A stretch of 64,000 nt of DNA from Sympetrum striolatum. Lineage: Eukaryota; Arthropoda; Insecta; Odonata; Libellulidae. The notes below the pieces were generated by a model that worked only from the letters and a program-made list of their open reading frames with translations, was not told where the DNA came from and did not search any database. The DNA lies in assembly GCA_947579665.1 (NCBI GenBank), contig OX388343.1, positions 103,173,657 through 103,237,656 on the forward strand, written 5' to 3'. Position numbers and translations under genes: made by a program. Shown one piece after another: positions 23,691 to 36,089 of this stretch; position 1 is the stretch's first letter; each line of letters opens with the position of its first letter.

Positions 23691-26339
23691 GTACTTTTAA
23701 GCTCAGGGATTGCTAAATCAAGCAAAGTATTAGGATTTGTTATTAGGACTGGAAATCGGTTGGAAGCGACGGATTTATGAACGACTGGAGGGAGAGAGCG
23801 AATGGGATAACGAAATAGATAACTGCATAAGTTTAATATTTGAGATGATGCAATCTCTTCCAGGATGAATTATTTTGTTTTGCATCATGCGATTTTTACA
23901 TCTTATTAATTAACTGACCCTTGTTGATTGAATTTTTTTCTCAACACCTATGAACTGAAGTATTTTAAACCACGAATTTCGTTTTGAATTTTTAAGACAA
24001 TATTGTTCGAAATAACCATGTCTTAGGAAGCTACTGTTTATACGAAATAATATTATTCATTACATTGATCTGCCTCTAAGTTCTATAAATTATATTTAAA
24101 ATAATTTCAATTTAATTGAAGTTTTAGGATGTTTAGTATTCCTGGGTATTTCATGTATTTACTTTCTTTACGGAGAATGATCTTTAAATTTTAATTCAAT
24201 AGAAATAGTTTATAATAAGGCGGTTTTGTGAGTTTATATCGTACTTCAGCTTCTAAAACTTATAAATACTCAATAAAATTCGATGAAATACATGATTTTG
24301 GATTTTTCGTTCCATAAGATGATATTTTTTTTACTGTTGATTTTAGTTTTAGTTTTTCATGATCTAGTTTATTTTACAACTTGTTTTTTTCTTCACTCTC
24401 TCTCTCCGTTATTTTAGATAACTTTTATGGCTTTCATCGTATGATTAAAAACTCTACCACTTGTTTTATTCGTATTTGCAGATTTAATATAATAATAATT
24501 TCGGCCGAACAAAGGATACTAACAATATGGGATCCATATTTCTGTTACAAAGAAGAATTAGATTAGAAGTTTAAATCTCCAAAAGCCGTCTTTGTCGGCA
24601 TTCGTCCTATTACTTCCCGGTGGTCGGAGAAAGCAAGAGAGGAATGACGCACTTTATTGTACCCAAAGTACTTTTCGAAGGCGATGCCTCCGTCCTCAGG
24701 GGTCGTAAACAAAGGAGAATAAGTGATTGCTTATTAGAGCATTTTCCTATAATTTAATAAAGTATGGAGACGAGTATTATATCTTATTATTTCTATCATT
24801 TTAATGTAACCTTTTACTAGAGAATTCATTTTTCCTCAACTAACTTCAAATATTAATAATGAAAATCAGTTGGCAAATTATTAATATTTCTATGAGATAA
24901 CTTTTGTTATATCTACGCCTATTCTATCAGAAATAAAATCCATCTTATCACTTTTTAGATAAATACGGAAAACTTAGTGGTTTTGGTACGTATATATACT
25001 GATTTAATTGGAAAACGAGTTTAAATATCCCCTGAAAATACATTGAGTAGGTATATTAAAAATATTTCAGGGAACATGTGACAAATTGGAAATTTTGCGA
25101 GGAAGTAACAATGTAGGCGGATTGAAAGTTGCTGATATTTTTAGTGATTTTTATTGATTATATTAGGTACTTGCAATTTTGGTATGTAAATATATTCTTG
25201 AACAAATTTAAGATATTACCTTTTTTAAAAATAATTAATCTTGTGATTCAATATTAATCTTTTGAGTTGAGTACATATTAAGTATAGAGTAATTATAGTA
25301 GTTGTTGATAATATATTATGATAAATTATCCATTCGTTTGAATGCAAATATTGTATTCGTTGCAAATTAATTTTTCTGAGAGTTGATCGATTCATATTTA
25401 GCGGTTTCTTTGCTTAAGTCTTTTATTTGAATTTTTCTAGGGAGTCCTTGCTTCTGCAACGTTTAAGTGTGTGTTTACTAAAGCCTCTCCAACTTCACTG
25501 AAGAGCCATCTTGGTTATGAATGATAATAAATATGCGAATGTAATGTCATTTCGCTTATTAATTTTTGTTACTTGTTTCGGAAGGACGACGCAGTAGCAT
25601 TTACTATTAGAAATAGTAATAATTAAAATTATAGGTTATATAAATTTAGAAAATTTTAAGTATTTTACTCAACTTTTGTATTTAGGTATATACGTCGTGT
25701 TGGACCGAATATTAAATCAAGACAACCAAAGGAATTGTGTTCTCGATTTCTTGAAGACATTAATAGGGATATCTTGATCTGGTAACGCTTATGATTTCAA
25801 CTCTAAATTAATTTTTCAAATAACATATAACCTTAAAATTAGCATTAGTTAAACAGCAAAGCATCAACTTTATCTGAGCTCCTTTTTCTCTTTCTACTAG
25901 TACATTGAAGGATATTACCGTTACATATACACGAGGATATTAGCACGATAGCAACTATTCCTTAATTGGTATCCTTTTGTAAATAGTGGAAATATCTTTC
26001 CAAAGAATGTATATTAAAATTAAATTCTCTTCATTTCTTTTATGTAGGCTTTAAGTGATTCATAACTGCAATTTTAGGAACACGTTTCAGTGCGAATAAA
26101 AATGAAAATGGCCAATTAGTGTATTAAATTCTAATTTTTGATTTAATTCGTGGGACGCCACTTCAGGAAGAAAATGAGCCGTTCTTTGTTGTAACTACAA
26201 ATAATTTAGTTAAGATTAATGTAAATAAATATGCAAACGAGAATTTTAGAACTGTAACGTCATCCTCCTCGTCCAACGGTATTTTTAGCGTAGCATATGG
26301 AATGTACTCTCGTGGATGTAAACGTATGCTTTTTCCTTC
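23691..26339. other. Long AT-rich non-coding stretch
   Basis: About 2.6 kb of strongly AT-rich DNA without recognisable genes, transposon ends or RNA genes. The patch at 24,590-24,720 is slightly GC-elevated. Confidence 0.5.
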
Positions 26340-27200
26340 TAATGACAAAATGCGGGAGATCGCGAGAGATGGTTAATTCTCTCACGTCTCGACACCCATC
26401 GGCGTCCGCAGACGTTTCTTTGCCGTCCGTCGTCGGCATGACCTCGAAAAAATGTCTCCTCGAAGAGATGCGGCGAGGGCGAACCGCAGCAGAGAAAAGT
26501 ACTTGTTGGGAGTGTACGCGGCTTCGTACACCGCAATGATGACGTCACAGCAATGGCTGCCTCCACCACCAGCGTGAGGAGATAATGTTATTCCACCCCT
26601 TTGCCACACTTCCCCTCGTTTCTTTTCATCGTCTACGCCCCTTAGCTCCGATCGCTCCACCCCCTCCGCATGTCACGATTCTTCCCCCTTCACCACTCAA
26701 TACCCTCCCCTCTACAGAAAGGAAAAAAGCCGAGCTTTTTTTCGCCCACCCCTCTGAGTATTCCATATTCAAAAGCGGCTCTCTCCTCGTAGGTTGGCGG
26801 AGGCTACGCCACGCCCGTCCGAGGGTGGGGAAAAGAATATCGAGCGGGAGTGAGGAGGGTTGCACACCCATCGTTAGAGGCCGACGGGAAGTTTTTCCCC
26901 GTCGAAGGAGGGCATTAGCATGCGTTGGGGTGGATGGCGGTGGAGGGAGGTATTTTTTCTCCTTGTTGGAAATTGGATGAATTTTTAGGAGGGAAGGGTG
27001 GAAGAAGGAATTCATTCGGGTGGCTATCATCTCGGCGGACGAGTTCTACGGCAAAGGCGATCTTTGAAATTATGGCGATAAGTGCCCTCAGACCGGTGTC
27101 GAGAGACGCATAATTCTCGCCTACGATTAGGTCTGCGCGTGGAACGCAGTTTCTTCGAATTTCTTTCTTCTTGGGTGGAAATATAATTACCATCGAGGAT
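26340..27200. promoter_or_regulatory. CpG-rich island, candidate promoter or enhancer
   Basis: This is the most CpG-dense block in the window. It starts CpG-rich (26,380-26,540), becomes pyrimidine-rich (26,580-26,720) and then purine-rich (26,820-27,010), with open frames on the pyrimidine-rich strand in each part. It contains a consensus CRE palindrome, TGACGTCA (26,540-26,547), and a CCACGCCC GC-box-like string (26,809). No TATA box, initiator or exon can be tied to it with confidence. Promoter or enhancer identity is inferred from composition and these motifs only. Confidence 0.35.
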
Positions 27201-30200
27201 CCTATAATGGAGCTACGCAATTATTGCCCAAGAGATACTTTGCTAAGTTATTGACATTATAATCTAAAAGCCACTCAAACAGGGTCGTCTACAATTTAAA
27301 TTGAAGAATATTTATTGGGTAATTCAGAAAATTATAACTTTGAAATTTCTCGAGAAACAAAGTGTTTGGAAAATCGGGTGAGCAACTTATATTTGGTGGG
27401 GTCCATTTTAGAGATCATTCACCTAAGATCCGCTTATTTTCCCAGGGTCTAATCGAACACTCGGCTTTGTATTGAAGGAGGTACTTCTTTGAAGTTCATA
27501 CTATTGCTAATAAGTATCTACAAATATCAGCGTGTTGCATTAACTACTCTACTAGTGAACGCCTGTGTTTGGCAGTTTAACAACTCAAACTGAATCTTGC
27601 CCAGGGTTTGAAGGATCGCTTGTTGTTTATTCAGTCATAGTTTCTCCGTAAATCAGCATGCGTAAACCCATTGTGACATAAATGATTGTTATCTTGATAA
27701 AAATCATCGAAATAGTAAGGAGCTCTGTATGAGAGTATCAGATTGGACTGTCAATGATAAAAAATAAAAAGAGAATTGCGATTGATAGATAGCAAATCAA
27801 TGAATAGGAAATGTGGAATACGTTTAAATCAATCGGTCAGTCATAGTATTCGACTTTTTTGCTTGTGGTAGTTATTTTGAGCTAGTACAATCCAATATAA
27901 TAAATAAATAAATAAGAATAAGCAATGTAATAATTAATGAAACATTAATGACAACATAATCAAGGTGTAGCAACTGATAATTCTAAAATCGATCGAGTCG
28001 ATATCGAATGTTGGTTCCTACCCAAAATCGTATTTAATCTCGGTTTAGGGTATTTATCTTGGGCTTAAATCCTTTTGGATATTCGGATTTTTGAGGTATT
28101 GAGGTTTTAATTTGTCCCCAATGACTGTGTCGGCTCTGTTCTACATTTGGGTGTGGTGAGCTTCGGATCATTTTTTCCTTGCTTGCTCGCGGGAATGAAT
28201 TACGTGATATTTGTTTTGATCTAATTTTCATTTTGAATGAATTAATAGAGAATTTTAATGATTGGAAGTTTGCGGTCAGTGGTAGCACCACTTAATATTC
28301 GAATCATACAAGCAATTAATTACACGATTTGCAACAGTATGTAAATTTTAATTAAATGAGTTCCTTTCGACAGGAGTAGCTGATTCATTGAGCACTTTAT
28401 TTTTCTTGCATCTGTTGATCAGTGGAAAATCAAGGAAAAGTTTGAGCTAAGCCATAGAAAACTTTAACCTGTTTCATGAATTTTTAGGTGAATATCTGTT
28501 CCAGAAGTTTTATCTTCTTTAAGACAATAATTAATATACATTTTGAACTTTAAATTAAAGGCATCCCTAATTCAGAGTTATATTAATTCTCTCCAATTAA
28601 GTCTATCTCAATCTCTGGTGCTAAAACCTCAATGATTCTCGATAATACGAGCTCAAGGATTATTCCACAAAGTAAATTCGATTTATAAATTCATGAAGTG
28701 AAGTGACCTTATCCCAAAAACTTATTTCCGGTATCTTCTCCGTTTTCTGAATCCGAAGATTAGTTGGCAGTAATAATTCATCTCCTCTATTTTCTCCAAG
28801 TAGTTTTAATTATCTATCTGTCCGTGCACCCGTATCGTCACTTATTTATTTCATTATATTGTCTGTAAATGTGTCTTACGGACTGTTCCCTTCTCTTTGT
28901 AATTGTTTTCAGATATCCTCTTCTTTCATAATGAACTTCTTCATTTGACATCCTCGCAGTCCACTGGATTTCCTATAATCTCCTTCAGCACCGCTCTTCA
29001 AAGTCTTTTAGTCTTTTCTATTCAGATTTCTCAAGACTCTTCTGAGCCTTATGATACATTGTGCAAAACGAAGCATTTAACAAGTTTTTCCTATTTCCCT
29101 GGCTAGCTTTCTTGATTCAAGAAGTGACTTTTTATTATTGACTTGCTGAATCTCCCGTTGATTCTCAACGGGTAATGTAGAAGTAGATTAAATTGAAGTT
29201 GTGAGTAGTGTAATGAGTAAAACCCTTTTAGTACACTCCTAAAATCCCAAGCTATTCTTACTATACAGGAAAATGCTTGTGCTCGGATTCAACAATTGCA
29301 TTGGTCGTCTGGGGGACTGGTTGTTTATAACTTCAAAAATTTTGGAATATTTTTCGCATATTTTGTGAAAAGTCTTAAAATTTCGATTTAAAAACAATAT
29401 TCCAAGATCAAAATATGACTTTTAATTCAATTACCGTTCTTTTGGTGCTTTTCATGACTCTGTATGACTATTCCTTCTTACTTAATTTTTTAAAATTAAT
29501 AAAACATGCAATCGGTAAAAGCGAGATTTACATGTGTTCCTTATGGAAACTTATCTGAGCGATCTCTGTTCGAACTCAGCAAAATTATCGAATAAAAATG
29601 CGACAGTACTTCCTTCCTGATCTCAAAGAACACTTATAAATATTTTGAACAAATCGGGCGAACGGCGTGGACTCCAATCCAAGACAAACACACAAACCCA
29701 CAGAATGTCTGCATTATATGTATAGATTGATATTTTATCTTGAGTGATTTTTACATCAGTTAATCTCTTGCCGTCACTTTGCTTCCTAAGTAGGTGATAA
29801 TTTTTATTTAATTCAGCGTTTCATAATTAACTTCCACTGTAAAGGGGTGCTACAGTCTTACCTCGGTCACAAACTATAGCTTTCGTTTTCTTTGGGTTTA
29901 TTATCTTGTCTTAATTTTCTTTCAGTAGGTTGTTCATTATAGTAAGTCCTGTTTTCAACTTTTCTTCACTCTCTTCAAGGATCGGCAAAGGTTATCAGTT
30001 TTACTTTATTTTGCATACAGTTACTCTTCCAGTAAGCTTTCTAATTCCTCAAATCTTCAATGAGCTGTTTCAGTATTATTGTTTCCTGAATCTCATGCAG
30101 TATTCTTGTTCCCCTCTTTACTTTGATGATGCCTCTATGTTCTTGGTACAGTTCACTGCACTGTTTGCTCAGTATTATTATACTATCTCTGTGTTAAAAG

Positions 30201-30593
30201 CCGGCAGTTATTTTTGCTAACATCATTATATTAAAATTTTCATCGTCAAAAATCTTCCCTACACCTATAAATCTATAAAGGTTATAACAGGCATATTTCC
30301 AATTGAGCTGATCCAAATATCTCAAAATTTTCCTTTCCGGGTAAATTTGCGTATTCTGATGATGTTCTTAAGATTAACACAAAAAGAACAATTTTAAATG
30401 AACGATTCATGGAGAAAAACATGGATATATTAGGTATTCTGCTCTCTTTGGCGATTTTTCATATCAGAGAATTTCCCTCGAGCCTCTTCAGTAAATATTA
30501 GATCCTTGAGCTTGAGCATTGGTTTATGACATGAATTGATCCCTCCTCCTTTTCAGATCTTGCACTAAAATTGTCACTGATAGAGTTTCACCA
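27201..30593. other. Long AT-rich non-coding stretch
   Basis: About 3.4 kb with no recognisable gene and no GC island. It includes a short (AATA)n run at 27,898-27,916. Moderate pyrimidine bias at 28,720-29,100 and 29,880-30,200 gives short, meaningless open frames. Confidence 0.5.
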
Positions 30594-31579
30594 TCTATTT
30601 CTATATAAATAGCAAAGTGTCCGTCTGTCTGTCCGTCTTTCCCCACTCTATCTTGGAAACGGTAAGGTGCAGAGATACGAGGTAAACTGCGTTGGATTCC
30701 TACCTGCTGAAAACCCCAGGGAAAGCTATTTTTATTCCCGGAATCGAACTCCGGAACTCATAATTCGTTTCCACTTAAAAAACATATAAACCTCATTTTT
30801 ATCGCTTGCAGGCTTTGTTTCTTTCGCAAAATTAAATTAGTGACACAAGTCGTACAAAGTCGAAACTATCATCAAAATAAAGGAAATTGAACAAAAATTC
30901 TTATGTTTGTCACGAAATATCGGATTAGATTCGAAATCGCGAGTATTTTGATGAAAAAAACGAAAAATGCTTGGAAATTTTGAAGATGTAAACAACCATT
31001 CTCTAAGACAACCAACGTAGTTGTTGATCCCAGATTCCGTAGTTTTGCTGTATGAGTACTTAAGGTAAACCAATACGATAGATGTCAATACGATTTCTTG
31101 AAGCTTCTGTAGCAACCGAAGGTTATTTATAGCAACATAAACATTTATAACAGATTTCTTTGTCTGAATTTGCTTTTCACGCCAAGAAAAAAAAAATATT
31201 CACCGTGACGGTTTCATTAATAATGTAATTTTTTAGGTAAGTCTTAATTATGTAAGTAGCACGCAACAGAGTCTGAAAAATTCAGTTTTGGAATTCTTTG
31301 CATTTTGACACCAAAAATTATGATTTTATGGTTATTTTAGTGATAAGTTGATCATTAAGGCATGTTAATGTTTATAGTAATTTAAAATTAACTACTATGT
31401 AAAATACCGTTTTTTTGGTTGATTACGATCAAATATGTAAATACGAGTAAGGTATGCTTACTTATTGCGTGCAAAAGGTAAAAATTTGAGTAAAAAGGCA
31501 AGAAAATGATCATCATCATGGTGCATAGTCGTGCATCTCATCCATTAGGAGTAAAGAATTACTTTTAATATTTCTCCTA

Positions 31580-31800
31580 TGTATTCCTTATGAAAGAATC
31601 GGGTTCATCCTGGCATCAAACCCTGGGTATTTAAGAAATCTAACTAGGTATAACATTATAGAATGACCATCTGTAATTATGTGTACGATTTCAAGCTGAA
31701 ATCTCACCTGTAACTGCCTCAATTCACGTACTACCTTACCCATATATTCCTCATGGAAGGAAATTTACTGGGCTTCTTGCCCCTGACACAGTTTATAGTT
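31580..31800 (-). repeat. Two module copies inside the Helitron, reversed
   Basis: On the minus strand the segment gives AGGAATATATG, TGAGGCAGTT, TTTCAGCTTGAAAT, ACACATAATTACAGATGGT, then CAGGGTTTGATGCCAGG and CATAAGGAATACATAGG. These align in order with 7,928-8,110. They run opposite to the Helitron's own 5'-3' direction. Confidence 0.65.
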
Positions 31801-31928
31801 TAAGTATTATTTATTGGCGTTTTATGATATATATGTTAGTTTCTGGTACCTAAAATAACACTAGCAGAAAGTAGATTAAGAACTATGTACTTTTTATGAA
31901 GTAATGTCAAATCTTAAATATTCTATGC

Positions 31929-31957
31929 GCGCAAATATTTGCGCAGGCTCAGCTAGT
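31929..31957 (+). other. Helitron 3' terminus: hairpin plus CTAGT
   Basis: The 8-bp perfect inverted repeat is separated by AGGCTCAG from the terminal CTAGT, and the next base is T. In Helitrons this hairpin marks the termination point of rolling-circle transfer. Confidence 0.85.
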
Positions 31958-33540
31958 TATTATAATATTATACGTAACCATTTATAAATTTATGTTTAAT
32001 TTCATACCTGCTGAAATAATTGTTTTGAATATTTAGGAAATTATTCCCTTCATATTTCATCGTAGTTTCGACTTTGGATTCTCTTTCCTTTAATAATTTC
32101 CGCCTTCTTTTCCAGAATTATACACAGCTGAAGTTTTCTCCTATTCACTAATCATTAGGTTGACTTCTAATAAATTATTTATGATGAAAGATGAATTAAC
32201 AAAGATTTGTTTTAATTAAAAAAGTTCTCTTAACTGTCCTCTTCATTCCCCATCATTTATTAAGCATTATTAATAATTTGATATTACTATCGTTTTGAAA
32301 GGAGTTCAGGAGGGGTCAAAGTTTTCTGACTTACGTTTTCCCTTGAACTGTTTTTTTATAAAGAGACCCTTCCATTATAGAAGCTTATCTTTAGTTTACT
32401 AATAATGACGAAGCAGGAATATTTTTAATTGCACGAGTATAATTGTTGTGGAAAAATTATACTTGATGAGTGGAAACAGATCTAATATAAAAACATTTTA
32501 ATTTGCTATCACGATTAAAAATTACCTGTTTTGAACAAACCTTCTATAAATAGCAAATATTGGAAAACTATTCGTTGTTAATTGGTAGATAGAGAGATGA
32601 CTATGAATGATAAGCGTTGTGGCAAAGATCTGACTCAGAAGTTAGAAAAGAATATTTATAGCTTGGTTACAACGGTAGCTTGTTAATAGAAGGAGTTTAA
32701 TCTTTGGGCTTAGAAGAATAAATGGCGGTCTAACTGAAGGAGCATTTAGGGAAAGATGTATGCGGCGTCTCTCTATGGCTATTCTCTTTGGAAGAGAGAA
32801 AACCTGCTATGGTTAAAGTATTTAAAATCTTAATCTATTACGTTTACTAGGAATATATCTAATTTCCTATTTATAGAAGTGTTTTGGTTGATTTATCTCA
32901 TCAAAGTTTCAAAACATGGTTTTACAATGAAAAAGAACCTACATATTTGCTGCAGAGGTCGCTTCAGCGTCTATGAGCTCTACGAAATGGCTTTTATTGA
33001 AGCTATTGAAGTTAAATTGTTATTGTTTGTTCACAAAGTAGCTAAAAATTAGTTATTAATATCTATTTTTACTCTGAGCTATCCAGAGGTTAGTTAATCT
33101 CATACCAATGTTACAAAACCCCAATAATTAGAGTGGTGTTAATTAAAGACGTTTTGAAAGGGTATTTGCCGATATATAGCAATGTCGCCAATTTGTAAAT
33201 GGTTTTCAGCAATTTTCGTACAGTTCACATGGAAACGGATAATTTATTTATTGAAGATAAAAAATATGAAAAACAAGAGTTACCATTAGTGTAAACAATA
33301 CCGGTACTCGGCGATATAATTTACGTTGGACAGGGAAAATATTCACGTGTAAGTAATGGAGTAGCAATCTTTAATGTAATTTATTTAAAATATCATATTT
33401 TGGTGTTAAAATTCATAGGGCCATGCTGTTATGGACAAAGTCGTGTTAGCATTTCATCTTTCTAAGACGAATGTTTCTCTTCAATCCTCGATTAGAACAA
33501 TTTTCGAAAGTTATAGGCCATCAGATCCAATGGCTTCTAA
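31958..33540. other. AT-rich non-coding DNA
   Basis: No gene, RNA or transposon end was recognised. Confidence 0.5.
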
Positions 33541-34140
33541 ATAAGAGTGGTTTATTTTCTGTAGGAACGAGGAAGAACGGCATCACGACGCCAATCAACA
33601 TCTCCCGCGGATGAAATATTTGTTCTTCCTCCGAAGCAAGAACAGACGTAAAAAAACTTACCGGTATTGATCCATTGCAGAGGGGGAGGAGAAAGGGAGA
33701 AAAATGGAGTAGAGTCGGGGGCACTGTGAGTCATCAAGGGATGAATCCTTTTGAGAAAGATAGTTTAGTTAAGACGGAGACCAATTAAGGGCGGAAATGA
33801 GAAAGGCACCGCTATAGAAAATTCCTCGAGGAAAGGGAGGGAAACGGTCCTGGGAAAAATAGTCTCTCTGTGAATAAAGAAGATGAATATCTAGAGAATG
33901 GCGTCACCATTGTCAAATGTTTCGTTGTCTTGGGAACCTCCGTTTAATAATTAAAAGGAGAACTCCGCTCTTCATCACCGAATATTTTCTCATTTGGCGT
34001 TATGCTGTTCTTCGAGAAAACTCTTGGAACATCGCCTACTTTCGCGAATACCCTAGTTTTACTCCTCTTTTTGGATGATTGCATCCCTTGATTGCTGGCG
34101 TCGGATCTGAAGCCTATTTGGCTGCTTATTCTTGTTTCGA
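33541..34140. other. GC-elevated, purine-rich island
   Basis: The plus strand is purine-rich at 33,670-33,880. Short minus-strand frames rich in Pro, Phe and Ser result from this. No recognised product. Confidence 0.4.
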
Positions 34141-35216
34141 TCTCTTGAGAGCCTCCTTTAGTTGAGATATTTCAATAACAGCCTCTTTCGCACGCGCTTT
34201 GCGTGTTCAAAACAAATCATACCGTCTTGATTACTTTCTCAGGATGCGCTAGTTATATCTCGCAATTCTTTCATTATTTTTAAAAAAACATTTGTAATAT
34301 AATATGTTCCTTTCATTATTATTATAATTCGAGTCTCTATTACATCCAATAAAGTTTGAATTACTATACTCTTCTGAGGAGTTGAGCAAACCAAATGCTT
34401 ATAACTAATTTTATACTTAATTCATTTATCTGATGATGTAACAACATGGAAAATTAAATTTTTCTGTTTCCTGTTAAACACGAAATATTTAATTAAAACT
34501 TTGAAGCCAATTACGGTTAAGTAAGAAATTATACCTTTTTGGTGAGAAAATGAGCAAAGAATAAGAAATATTTAAAAAAAGCAGGGCTTAGTCTAACGAT
34601 TCCGTTTTTGACTGAAATATTGCTCATTCTTGAATATTTGGTGTTGATTATTTTTGCGATTTATGTGGATTTAAGTTACTCAAACTCCTATTTATTATCA
34701 TTATTATTCACATTACAACTCTTTGCATCAGGGTAGACAGGTAAAGTGCTAGGTACCATTCTCTGCTTTCAGGGTACGTAGGTAAATAAAAAAATATGGA
34801 AAAATATGAATGTATGCACATAGAAAAATGCAATGAATAATACAAAATATAATTAACTTGAAAAAGAAAGAAGAGGAAAAAAGAATTGATATATTTTAAT
34901 AATCGGAGATCAGAAGATATATTGCCTGATTTCTATATTCTTTTCGCAAGAGCTATACCATGCATATTGATTAAGGAAACAAAGGAAAACACTTTCTAAT
35001 CTCCACACAATATCGTTTGTCAGAAATGATTGATAATATAAGTTATTAAGGGCCTCTTGAGGTAATTCACTCAATTCCTTTACTACTCTAGTAACCAGTG
35101 AATACTTTCTATTTCCCCTTTTTGCCTATTCAGCATAAATTATAAATTTTCCCACGAATAATCCAATCTTTATTGTTTCTCAATGGTACCAAGCTTTACT
35201 ATGTGGAATTACCTAG
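34141..35216. other. AT-rich non-coding DNA
   Basis: Nothing recognised. Confidence 0.5.
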
Positions 35217-35392
35217 AAATAAATTGAAGGAATAAATTCACTTATACTATTTTCCATCGTATATTTCACACACGACCGGTTTCGAAAGTCAGCTTTAATC
35301 TTCAGGTCTGAAGATGTAAATTAACAAAACTGGTCGCGTCTGATATATACGATGGAAAATAGTATAAGTGAATTTTTTTTTTCAATTTATTT
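35217..35392. mobile_element. Palindromic element with hammerhead-like core
   Basis: Inverted arms of about 80 bp are highly similar. The outer AAATAAATTGAA matches its complement near 35,390, then AAATTCACTTATACTATTTT and CCATCGTATAT follow. The left arm on the minus strand has CTGAAGA (35,305-35,299), an AAAG/CTTT stem, GAAAC (35,283-35,279) and GTC (35,276-35,274), the order of a hammerhead core (CUGANGA, GAAA, UH). In the right arm the equivalent of GAAAC reads AAAAC. The design matches the element at 9,261-9,409, but the outer arms differ in sequence. Relation to Penelope-like terminal repeats is an inference from family knowledge. Confidence 0.65.
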
Positions 35393-36089
35393 ATATTATT
35401 TCTCTTTCAAGGTCGGTTTTCCTGTGCAAGCCTGGCGTAAAAGTCTCTTAGATTTTCTTCTTCATTATTACGAACCCATTTCACAGATAATTTCAGGGAC
35501 ATAAATGTTTTATTTGAAACATCTTTATACAAATCGGACAGCCATATTTAATTTTAATATTTACGCACTTTTATGCAAATTCAAGACTAGAGAAAACTCT
35601 ACCCTCAATTCTCAAAGATTGTATACATTAGCCCACTAGGTACACTAGTTCACTATAACTATTCTGTCGGGTTTTCATCTCTAATCTATGTGTTCTGAAA
35701 ACTTTAGAAACGATATATGAGGAATGTCTCAAGATTCTTCAAGATTATTGCTCTGTAGATTATACGATCGACGAAGACGAGCTCAATACGAGATTTTGTT
35801 AAATTTGAAAGGGTATTAATATATATTAAGAAGGGTAGAGGTCCTATGTCAATAACTTAGGGCAAATTAGAACTGACCTTCATTTCATTTGATAATGAAT
35901 TACCTATTTTGACTTTCTGCGTACTAAAACGGCAGATATCCAAGTATTATCATTATGTTACGGATGAGTGGATCTGTAATAACCGTAATATGGACTGAGG
36001 AACGATTTAAAATCTTAATTTTCTTCGTTTCCCTGTTAAGCGAGTTTGATAAGTTTACCGCTGAAGTCCTAAAGTCGGAATCTTCTCAA
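35393..36089. other. AT-rich non-coding DNA
   Basis: Nothing recognised. Confidence 0.5.

Larger units (their letters stand above)
30594..31957 (+). mobile_element. Non-autonomous Helitron, 1,364 bp, both ends present
   Basis: The 5' end is TCTATTTCTATATAAATAGC preceded by A. The 3' end is CTAGT followed by T, and 8 bp before it stands the perfect palindrome GCGCAAATATTTGCGC (31,929-31,944). TC start, CTRRT end, subterminal 3' hairpin and A-T insertion are the diagnostic Helitron features. A GTCTGTCTGTC tract follows the 5' end. There is no Rep/helicase frame. Inside, on the minus strand, are two diverged copies of the ~170-bp B-box-like module (motifs near 31,615 and 31,777), and a further B-box-like GGAGTTCGATTCC is at 30,726-30,738. 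Confidence 0.85.

Noticed and set aside
26626..27030. 134-codon minus frame and 131-codon plus frame in the CpG island
   Set aside because: They overlap each other and follow the local skew. Neither resembles a known protein.
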